Assembly (NCBI GenBank): GCA_030248215.1
Contig: JASANG010003388.1
Span: forward strand, 1 to 64,000
Length of the DNA: 64,000 nucleotides
DNA from: Enoplolaimus lenunculus
Taxonomy: Eukaryota; Nematoda; Enoplea; Enoplida; Thoracostomopsidae
Reading direction: 5' to 3'
This document shows, in pieces, positions 23,857 through 35,800 of this stretch. Position 1 is the stretch's first letter. Each line of letters starts with the position of its first letter. The notes under the pieces are model-generated. The model had not been told where the DNA came from. It did no database searches and saw nothing but the letters and a program-made list of their open reading frames with translations. A program made the position numbers and the translations under genes.

Positions 23857-26800
23857 TCAAAACTTTTTTGCAATCTGTTGCACCGAACTATAAGTTCCAG
23901 ACAGCAGTCCAATAACACCGACGAACATGATAATCAAATTTTTCCACAATCTCCACCATCCAATGCCCAGAGTACGTCCGTATTTTGCCGCAGACGGTCC
24001 TGAACGTGAGAATACGTCAATCATTGGTGGGAATATTAGAGCCAACGCGGCGCCAGCAAATGAACCGATTAATGAAATGAACAAATCCACGTGTGGCACC
24101 GCTGCCGCGAACATGACTAAAAATGAACAAAAATATATATTTAGAAAATGGCTGTGTTGCAAAAACATGACTTAAAGGCATTGATATTGAGTAAAGTTAT
24201 ATAACTTCAGAAATCGGTTCGAATACAGATAAAGTTTGCAAGTCAAAAGTTTTGGTAAGAAGTCAATATAGCTTGATATAGCAAATGACAAAAATTAAAA
24301 TGTTATGATCTTAAAAAGCGAACGGAAGCAATTTTAATTTATTAGATCAGATTGAATGTGGGATATATCTGTGGCCATTTCGCCACTTCTTTATCAAATT
24401 CAATAAACTCAAATTTTTGCAGCTTAAATTGTTAATACTGCTTATGCAAGGTCCACAATAAGGAGTGACACTGTGGTGGAAAATTTCCAGTCATTTCGAC
24501 AAATTAATAGATTTGTAAAATATTTTATTTCAGTTTGTAAACTTAATTTTAAAATTTTTGATAAAATTTATCACAAGAGAAACTCCCCATATTCATTTTC
24601 AATTCGTGATCGAGCGTTGATGAATTAATTTCAGTTTGCAAACTGACTGTAATTTGAAAAGCAGCATGCAGGAATTGAAAGATTTTAAAATTTGCAATTT
24701 CAAAAGAAAGTAAATATTAAATATTCTCAAAATTTAATTATCTGGAATGGATTTTTGCAAAAGTGTACATATACAGGAATTGAATCGCGTTTAATTTTAC
24801 ATAGTCTGCTACTGAATTAAACTGTAGAAATATAGCCAAAATTTACGAGTTTATGTACAATAAATTTTTTGAGCTTCTAGGAATTTATATATTTACAGAA
24901 GGATCAAATTCTTGCACGCAGACTGAATGGCGCTACCTAGTGAATCTGCTGGAATGAAATTGAAGTTGAGTTTGAAATACCTAGAATTGATTGCATATCT
25001 TCATGGCGTAGTCTATATTGAATTACATTCTTTAATACTTGTAATGTAATTTAAAGTCAGTTTGCAAACTGATTAATTTTTTTTCTTAGTTTGCAAACTG
25101 TTATTACGTTACTGCAATGCATTCCTGGCTACGCAAACAAATACGATTCAATTACCCGGAATTGAATATTGTTTAAAATTTTATTTTCAAACTGAATTCG
25201 TTTTCCACCACTGTGTCACTCCTTATTGTGGACCCTGCATTATATTCAATGAAGTTCTGAAATTTGAATAATAACACGCGAACCTGGCGTATCATATTTG
25301 AAGGTCTATCATTTTTGGGCCAAATGTATATAAATTAAAGCTGGAATGTCCCACATTAGTATGCGTTTTGGAAAACATTACAGCATTAATACTTTTTTAA
25401 CATTAATTTCTTAAAACATAAAACGTGATTGTTCTTATGAACAGAAAATTTGCATCCAAATTTTCTGCCTTCGTTAAACACCTTTGTGTTTTTACACTAA
25501 AGCCAGGCGACCAGTAGTAAAGACCATTACAGAAAGCCATCTTTGGTGGCTTTGAAGTGATCTTTGGCAATGAAATCATAGGCCTTGCACACACTACAAA
25601 AAACGGGGAGCCAAATTGAATTTTTCCGAAATATGCTTTTCCGGACTACACAAACTGAGTTAAAATTCGACTCCGCCTGAGTCAAATTCGGCTCAACTTG
25701 ACTCTGGCGGAGTCGAATTTTGACTCAATTTGTGTACCTAGTCTGAAAAAGCCTATTTCGGAGAGAGTCAATTTGATTCACCATTTTTTGCAGTGTACCA
25801 CTGGGATAAGAAAGATTATGATTTTAGCATGCAACCGTGTTGCAGAGAAAAATTATCTGTCACCGACGGCTAGCTTATGAAAAGTGGTAAAAGACCTCTG
25901 ATCTCTCAAGCAATTTCAAAATTCCTCTTTATACTCGGCTCATTCGGACTCCATAGCTGAAACCCTAAGCATTTAGGGGTTTTGTTAGCTTCACAAATTA
26001 TAAAAAATAAGAAAAATATAACTTTTACATGTGATTAGCACCAAGCATAAACGTGCCATATACTCAATAATCAGCGCTTTTACAGGGTTGTACTTTTGTT
26101 CCAACCAACGTCTTAATGTCGAAATAGGAACGTAAAACTGTACTGCGTACGTGATGTATATTGCAACTGCAAACATGATTCGCACTGATAAATATAACCT
26201 AAAAAATAGTGATAAAGTAGGCTCAGTGTTATCTGTTGGTTTATTAATGTTAATTACCACAAAAAATTGTCTTGAACTTTCATAAGACTCTTAAATTTTA
26301 AATTTTCAAAATTGAAAAGTTTTGTATTTTGCCGACTTCATTCTCCAACATGTATAATAGCGGCTGCACCTAATCATTTGTATGAGATTTGATCACATTA
26401 AACTGCTCAAACATCGGTTTCACTTTGTGTTTGAAGTTCAAAGTAAAACGAACCGCAAAATCGAAAACTTACGTAGTATGAGGTAGATTAAGGGTAATGG
26501 TTCCTTGATCTTGTGCCGCTTGACCATACTTAAGATATCCGTAGAAACCCATCGCAATATAAATTGCACAAACAATCATTGAAACGGTATTCAACACACC
26601 GTTCCACGCCGTCATCGCCGCTGGTTCAGTCATGCGATTTTCAAGCGGTAAAATCTAAAATTTCATCCAATCTTAGGGCCCGTATTCTCAAATGTGTGTA
26701 GCATCTATCACCAGTTGATGATAAGTCCTGTAGCTTTGGAACCAGCGCATGGTGAGGTTCAAAATTGAGCACATTCTTCGTATTTGATTTGCCCTACTTC

Positions 26801-29800
26801 TGTACAAATTTTGAAATCTGCAATTATTACATGTGTTCGTCAGTTTGAAAACCTATCGCTAACTGATTATAGGTGCTATACGCATTTGAGAATACGGACC
26901 CTAATTACAGTCTTAAACGCGTTATAAGCAATAGCAACGATCTGCATAGTGTATAATTGTCGATTTCAAAATAAAACTGAGCATAATCCATGAAATTTAC
27001 GAGGTTTTTGTTGTGGCTGCTGCAAGCCCGTAGCCCAAGGGGGGCAAAGAGACAGCTTTATATTTTACTGCAAAAACGATAAGCGGCACAACCTTTGGTT
27101 ACGCCCCGACTGAAGCCTGAGCCATATAACCAATCAAGTTTCAACCAAAACCTACATTGCAAAAAATGGTGAGTCAAATTCATTCTCTTCGAAATAGGCT
27201 TTGTCTGACTACACAAACTGAGTCAAAATTCGACATTTCTGCTTCTCAGATGAAAACTGTGACATTAAATAGATTGCATTTTTAGCCGGGTAACGCCGAG
27301 CTGGGTTAAAATATGAAATTAAAAATTGAATTGAAGTTTAAGTTCAAAGGTTCGGATTCGGATTCGGTTCGGCTTAAGTTCGTGGTTGGTATTCAGATTC
27401 GGATTCGGTTGTGAAAAAGCGAACCCAAAGCCGAGTCCAACAATGTTCGGCAATGTTTTCTTCATTTTTAAGCAATAAAAATTTTAAATAGTTTGTCATG
27501 AAAATCGATATTTTTTGCTTCCTGTCACAAATTTCAGGACTGTGGTCGAACACGAAATATATTAACGTTTAAAAGCTATGAGGCTGCCATTGCGTTGATA
27601 TTTCGAAACAAAATATTGATATATCTGAATTTCGCTACAAGCAATATTCGGATTCGGTTTAGAATTCGGCAAATTAGCAATTGATTATTCGGATTAGGAT
27701 TCGGTCAAATCGTCGATTCGGTGCCACCCTGGGCTTAGCCTAAGCATAAAAGCAGAAAATATTCCAAAGCTTCAGCTTATTCTATTGCAGGCTTCGAGAA
27801 AAACGTTTCGCCCCTGATCTTTACATGAGCCAAATTTTAAGAGCTTTTGCATGTCACGCTAGGAGTATGCAATCTAAATTAATGGGTTTATGGCAAACAA
27901 AGATTTATAAGCGACATTAATTATTTGGCCCATGTTACTTTAAGGGGCGTCCAGATTTCTGGTGGGTCTATAAAACGTTGGTTTAGATTCTAGATTACAT
28001 TATCGCAACGCTTAAGCTTAGGCTTAGGCTTAGGAATACCCTTAATCGGCTGTTACGCCCCTAAAAGTAACATTGGCCAATTATTTTTCGTGAAGAATAC
28101 GTGAATGCGTCTTAAATGTTTACAGATACTCGAAGCATTTTTATGTCACAACCTACATGACTCCCAGCATGCACCCGGCGGTAACTGTGTATATTACCTG
28201 TAGCCAGGTATTAGTTTTGAATGAGCGAAATACAACTACACTGCAAAAACTGTTGAGTCAAATTGACTCCCTTCGAAATAGGCTCTAAGGGACTACACAA
28301 ACGGAGTCAAATTCTACTCCGCCAGAGTCAAATTGGACTCACTTAGGCGCACTTTTCACTCTGGCGGAGTCGAATTTGACTCAGTTTGTGTAGTCCCGTA
28401 GAGCCTGTTTCGGAGAGAGTCAATTTGACTCACCATGTTTTGCAGTGTATGGATTGCCAAAGTTTGTACCGAAGTGAGGCAAAATGAACTAACGAAAAAA
28501 TATACTAAAAGTTGGGCCAATGTTACTTTTAGGGGCGTAACAGTAGATTAAGCCTAAGCCTAAGTCTAAGCATTGCAAAAATGATTTCCTAAGCCTAAGC
28601 CTAAGCCTAAGCTTAAGCCTAAGCCTAAGCAAAAAATGTACTCTAGAATCTAAACCTACTCATTTATAGACCCACCAGAAACCTGGACGCCCCTTAAAGT
28701 AACATGGGCGGGCGTTGATTGTCATATATTAATAATTTTCAAACAGGGGTGTATACGCTTTATTAGCTAATTCAACTGTTTGCTTTAGCGAAACAATACC
28801 GCAGCGAACATCACAGCTCATCGTGAGTAAACTGCTAAGTTTTGTAAGTAAATACTTAAGTATGATTTCCGAAACGCTCGTCAGGATCGAATTGCATTTA
28901 AGCAAACGTACCAAATTAACTGCTTCAAATGCAAACATAACAGTGCCGAAAAATAACGGCAACAGGGTAACTGAACGAGACGCGTAGCGGTCATCCAATG
29001 ACGGTAAATCAGTGAACAGACATTGAAACGTTATTGCGAATCCAATTAGAAATAGCAAATTTGATAGCAACGCAAGCGGGGCGATGTATTTCAATTCGCG
29101 GATTGAAACGATCAGCAACACCGGAATAATAAACGCTGAAAGTTTCAACAAATGCTGAGTTGCCGAAAAACGGTTTCAGTTGAACTTTGACGCGAGTCGG
29201 ATTTAGACGTAAAGTCAAACTACAGACGTGAGTTGGAAGACGGCAAGTTTGCACGAGAATAGACAGTTCGCGTTCGAGTTATTTAGTGTAGAAAAATGTC
29301 AGCAATTGAGATTGAAAATTAGTACAGGTTTCGTGGAAAATTCAACTTAATTCAGCAAACGAATACGGTTTATTGCAAAAGCGAACACAGCTATTTTCTA
29401 CTAAAACTGAAACTTAAAATTTAGCTTATCTTGGACTATTAGTATACCGTAAACGGTTAGACTTACTAACTCAGCTAGAATTGCAAGTTTAGCTTTAGAC
29501 TAATATATTTTTAAGGTTACAACGAGGTTCAGATAAACTTATTTTTGGTTTAAGTAACAAATACACAGCCACCCAACTAAAATTGTCCTGATTGAAGTAT
29601 TAACCAGCAGTAGGTGCTAAAATTTCTGATGTCTAAACGCAGTTGGTACTAAATCGTAATCCGAAATATAGGTTTTGATCCCAGCTGTTAGGGCACATGA
29701 CATGGCTTGTGTGTCTGGTTCCTTGGATCCTCCAGTGGTAGAAACAGTGTATATGCTTTGTGTCTTTTTCCTTAATGTTGTAAATCGGAAAGACGAACCG

Positions 29801-32800
29801 GCATCCCAGGTGCTATATTCATCGGGAAAGTATAACGACAATTCATCGGAAAGACAACTCGTCACCCGACAACTTGTAATCAAAAATTTCATTAACTCGA
29901 CAATTTGTCATTCATTATTATGCTTAGTCTTAGCCTTAAGCTAGAAATTACGCGTAAGATTATGGTCAGATTCATATTCGTAGGCTTTAGGACACTGGGC
30001 GACCAATTGTCGAATATACCATCGGCCGAATGCAGACCTGTTGCCAGTGGTGGATACAGTACAGTCGTAAGCGGTGCACTGCATAAAATGCTGAGTCAAA
30101 TTGACTCTCTCTAAAATAGGCTGTGCGGGACTACACAAACTAAGACAAATTCGACTCCACCAGAGTCAAATTCGACTCACTGAGTCGCACGGCTGACTTT
30201 GGCGGAGTCGAATTTGACTCAGTTTGTGTAGTCCCGTAGAGCTTAATTCTGAGAGGGTCAATTTGACTAAAGGGTTAATATGTACAAACGATACAAACAA
30301 AACACATCACAACTGGTTGAAACAACAAAATATGGCATTCATTAGCCATATTTCTATGTGTGTAGCAACTATCACATGTTAAATATATCACGTGGTTTTT
30401 GACCCAATTCGGGTTCAGCTTTAGAAATCCAACCTCTGAACCAATTAAGGTTCAGCCTTGAAATCCAGTTAATTGCTTTGCGTTTAACGTTAGCCTGCTA
30501 ATTTTGAAGAATTTGAAATCCACAGTTTTCTTACAGTTTGCTTATCTGAAAACTTATTACTAAGCCCTACATATATGTTGTCAAAAACTCTGCTATTCGT
30601 TCTGCTGAGCATCAAAATTCAGCACATTTTTCGCATATGTTGACTTGATCTATTCCTATACCAATTTCGAGTTCAACAATTGCAATAGTTAATGAGTTTG
30701 AAAACCTGTTGCTAACAGATGATAGTTGCTATACACATTTGTAAATATATAGGCTCTTTATATCCTATTATGGTTAGGCAGAATTAACTCTGTGGCCCAT
30801 ATTCTCAAATGTGTGTAGCACCTATAACCAGTTGGTGATAGGTCTTGTAACTTTCGAACCAGTGAGTGCTGAGGATGAAAATTCAGTGCATTTTTTTACT
30901 TTTAATTTTTTCTACTACTGTAACAAATTTGAGTTCAGCAACTGCAATAGTTAGCGAGCAGGGTGCAACCGGAATTCCGGTTCCGGTAAGGAAATCTGGT
31001 ATTTTTCACTGTCCGGTTCCGGTAATAAATCCGGTATTTTTTCACCGGAATTTTCCGGTATTTTCGGTATTGAAAATTTTTCTCATTCGAAAGTTTAAGA
31101 AAAATTTGCATATATATTATTCAAACTTATTTTCTTAAATTGTCTGAGCGTGTACTGCCAAAATTTTCAATTTGTGCCACACCCATAATTTATCATGTTT
31201 CCACCTACTGCATTTGTTTCAGGATTTTGGCATTCTAAATGGAGTGTTTACAGCATTAAAAGCGATACAATAGCGCTTAAAAATGAATTTTTCGGTAACA
31301 AATATTTTTTATTTTCCGGTTTCGGCTCCGGTTCCAGTATTTTATAATTCCGGTTGCACCCTGTTAGCGAGTTCGAAAAATTATTACTTGGAGATAGTTG
31401 TTATACACATTTGAGAACATGGGCTTGTAATAATTTAAAACTCTTCGTACCTACATGCAATATAAATATATATCGAAATGTTGTGTGCAGTTTGAATGAA
31501 CACAACCTGAAAATAATACCGAGTACAATATTGAGATGATTCAAAATGGAAAATTTAAATTTAAATTGAAAGTATTTCACGCATACCGAAACCCTTTCTA
31601 ACACGAATATTTTCAATTCCATCTGAAATCCAATCGCTTTCTAGGATTTGAACACGTGACTCTAAAGTAGAGCACACTTAATGCTGTCAAGGTTCTATTA
31701 TAGAAACCTGTCGACACCGTTGAAAAATTAAAATTTCAATGTGAAGTGATCAGAGGAGGTCATCAGAAGCTCAAATATGTCAAACGTTAATAACCGAACC
31801 ATTTTTGTGTTAACACCGAATGGCGTGAACAGGCCAATAGTCAGGTCACCTCGCTAGGGGGGCGCTAAAATTTTTTTCACGAGGGGCATTTAAAGGTTTT
31901 CAACGACTTACAAGCAAGGTTGAACATATTCTTGAGAGGGGGCAAAATTTTTCCAGGCGAAGCTAACCACCCTGTCGTGCTTCTAATGGCTATGGATCCG
32001 GGCGTGAAAATGAATCAAAAATAAACTAAAATTAATGCATTACTTGTTGAATATTTTGACTGAAAAATACAATGTACGCACAGCAAAATCCCAATTGAGC
32101 CAATGTTTGAAATATATTTACAGCATATCTGAAAAATCAAAAAAATTTAAAAAAATTGAAATTTAAAAACCTTTTAAATTCACTGATATTACACATCTAA
32201 GGACTAAAAACCCTACATACCATACGTGCTGTTTAAAAACAACTCAATAAACAATCTGGGGTCGCATTCTCAAATAAATATAACAACACCTACCCCAGCT
32301 CGCAAGGTACAACTGCACTGCAAAAACTGGTGAGTCAAATTGACTCTCTCCGAAATAGGCTCTACGGGACTACACAAACTGAGTCAAATTCGACTCCGCC
32401 AGAGTCAAACGTGTGGATCAGTCAATCGAATTTGACTCTGTTGGAATCGAATTTTGAATCAGTTTCTGCAGTCCCAAATAGCTTATTTCGGAGAACGTCA
32501 ATTTGACTGACCATTTATTGCAATATGAATTTGAAAATTATACCGGAACCGGTCACTGACAACAACAGTACCGTATGTTCTACCGGAAACGAATATCGGT
32601 GGAAATACCTGCTAACTGTAAAACTAAATTTTTTGTCCGCGAAACGAAACCTAAACAATAATACGACGTTTGCCAGAATAACCAAAATGACTCTCACTTA
32701 AAACTGGCAGCAAACTTTCGCGTTACCAACGGGCCATGGACCAACGATTGTTGTGCCGTATCGTTATAGTCCAGAAATTGATGCTTTTCTCTTAAAACAT

Positions 32801-35800
32801 CAGTTTGAAATGAAATATTGCTGAAATGCCTGTTCAATTGCTGATTGAAATGGGTATAAGCGCAAAAAAATTCCATAGGATGGTTGAAAATAAATATGGC
32901 CCATGTATAGAACAGCGCCGGAACAGCGGTAGAAGCGTATTCGTAAGCCTAAGTTTAAGGATGAGCATATTCCTAAGTCTAAGCCTACGAAGGAAAAAGT
33001 TAGTCTAAGGCTTAACTTAACACTATTACAGCCGTTCAGGAAAACGTTCCGGCCCTGTTCCATACATGGGCCATAAATATAATATGGTAGCACAGAATCA
33101 TTGGAAAATTAAGTACAACGATACGTTGCCGAGTCTGGGGGCACTGGATAAATTTAAGGTTCGCAGGCCAATGAATGAGGATGTTCAAATGGACCCGTTT
33201 GATCCCAACCTGCGAATATTTAAACCCCAAAACCATTTGTACAAAGATTACACTTAAACCCACATTCAAACCAACGTTAAGAAACGAAATAAAAAATTTA
33301 TATAACGAGTGTTTTCAAGCATTTCATCTGTGAAACCAAACTTAAGCTTATTCTATTGCAGTTCTGCGAACGCAAGGTACGCCCCTCGACAGGGTACACG
33401 GTAAATTGTAATGAGTTCATTAATCAACTCAACTAGTGAGTTAGTTATTTTTTAATTAATATTATTAAGCATTACCTCAATATAAGTTGAGTTGATTCTC
33501 ACTTCTGAGTTGAGCTGATTTTGGCTGAGTTGATTAATTAACTCAGAATGAGTTGAATTTAATCATAACTCCGAGTTCTGGTAGTCCTAACTCAGGTTGA
33601 GTGATATAACTCATTCTGAGTCAAAATCAACTCACAGAAATTTACAGTGTAAGGTTATAGTTGAAACATTTCGTTTCAGGAAAAAATATCAAACTTCTAT
33701 TAAGCTTGCTCTATTGTGGGTCCGCGAAAACATTCCTATCTCCCATCAAAGTAACATGAACCTATAAAGCTATAAAATTATTTTGAAGTACAAAAATTGC
33801 AATGAGTTAACTAAATCAACTCAGCCGGAAAGTTAATTATTCCTGAGTTAACACGAATATATTTTAACTCACTATGAGTTCAGATGATTATCACTCTGAG
33901 TTGGATTTATTCCGGGAGAGTTGAGTAGTTAAACCAGAATGAGTTGAATCAACTAAGAATTATGAGTTCTGATAGTCCTAGCTCAGACTGCGTGATTCAA
34001 CTCATTCCGAGTTAAAATCAACTCGTTGAAATTTACAGTGTACGAGTCAAAATGTGAAAGAAATTGTACTCGTTTGAACCTTTACTGTAACAGAGATGAA
34101 AGTTGCCGGCAGTTAAGTTTGGTGAAAATAATTTTGAAACTGAAGCTTAAAAATTAGCTACTGTAGAAGCATGTTGACATCACTTGTTTTACGTTTTCTA
34201 GGCAATCGCGGTTGACGTATACCGAGGCTCTTGGGCACATTTCTCACCCGTTTAGGCTTAGGCTTGGTTTTATCGTTTAGGAAAAGCTATCGTAAGAATT
34301 TATTTAAACGTTTGAGTATGTCTTTAAGCATATGCCTAAGTCTTGACGTAAACCTAAACTTAACCTTAAATGTAGGGAAAGTGTACAGTAACCTTTCTTG
34401 ACTACACTGCAAAAAATGAGTCAAATTTACTCTGATCGAAATAGGCTTTACGGAGCTACACTAAATGAGTACAAATTCGACTCCGCCAGAGTCAACTTCG
34501 ACTGACTGAGTCGCACGTTTAATTCTTCCGGAGTCGAATTTGACTCAATTTGTGTAGTCCCGTAGAGCCTATTTCGGAGAGAGTCAATTTGACTCGCCAT
34601 CTCTTGCAATGTATATTGTTTTGAATATAACTCAAAAATACACGAAGATTAGAAAGTATAAAAAGTCAAAAATTTCTGCTTAAAATCGTTTGATTGAGTT
34701 TTGCCGTAGCATGGTCGGCCCTCTAAATAGCATCCAGTTTATAAATGTCGTTTGAGGTCCTTGTATATATCACCTACACACTGTAAATTCCAACGAGTTG
34801 ATTAATCAATTCAGCTTGCGAGTTAGTTATTTCTGAATTCATATAAGTAAACATAAACTCACTCTGAGTTGCGTTGATTCTCACACCGAGTTGAGTATAT
34901 TCCGGGAGGGTTGAGTAATTAAACCATAATGAGTTGAATCAACTCAGAATTATGAGTTCTGATAGTCCTAACTCAGACTAAGTTATTCAACTCATTCTGA
35001 ACTAAAATCAACTCACCAAAAAATTAACAGTGCAGGCTTAAGCTTAGGCTTAGCTTAATAGCAAAAAACATCCGTAGGTTTAGAACATTCACGTAAGTCA
35101 TTATCTACGCCTAAGCCTGACCCTGAGCTAAATGGAGGGGGTGTACAAAAACCCCGTTGAGACACTTACGTAATGCAATAATGATGACTTGCATTGAGTA
35201 CAAGTTGCATACAATGAACGCTAACGTATATAATTAGCGCAGTTAGAAACGAACCGACCTGAAGCAAAAAATAATCATTGCGTCACAGTTTGACCATCTT
35301 TTGTCAATTTAATACTTCAGTTTAGCTCTGTTGGCTAAGATAAAGCGGACAATGTTAATGGCCTCTGCGTTCCGTGGGCGTAAGCTTGATCTGAAGCCTA
35401 AACCTAAGCGTAAGCATATTCGAGTTGGCCAATGTAAAGAGCAGGGGCGGAACAGTATTATAAGCCTATTACTAAGCCTATGCTTAAGCCTAAGCCTAAG
35501 CCAAGCAAACAAATTAGTCTAAAGCTTTTAAGCTTACTGTTTTCTAGTCCCACAAAAAAACGTTCCGCTCCTGATCTTTACATGAGCCAGGATGTTTAAT
35601 TCTAAGGCTTAGCCTATGCCTACTGTCGGTTGCAGGAAATGACGTTGTCTAATATTTTGATTTAGCCTAAAGACAAATCTTAAACACCGTTTTATAATAC
35701 AGGATAGGTTTGCTAATTTTGCTTACTTGTCCTGGACTGTTTCACACTATCCGTACATTTATGCTTTATGCTTAGACTTAGGTTAAGGCTGAGACTTTAG

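Noticed and set aside
25403-25594. Minus-strand 63-aa frame in a transporter intron
   Set aside because: The preceding and following transporter exons join in phase without it, and it shows no membrane segment.
29009-29254. 81-aa minus-strand frame over SLC36 exon 7
   Set aside because: It is the alternative frame of the exon; the in-phase frame gives the conserved transporter sequence.
33036-33269. Minus-strand 77-aa frame opposite the nested ORF
   Set aside because: The plus-strand reading has protein-like composition, a stop and a nearby AATAAA; the minus reading runs into transposon sequence.
34195-34255. Plus-strand 16-codon frame after a TTTTCTAG acceptor-like site
   Set aside because: Too short and without partner exons; likely chance.
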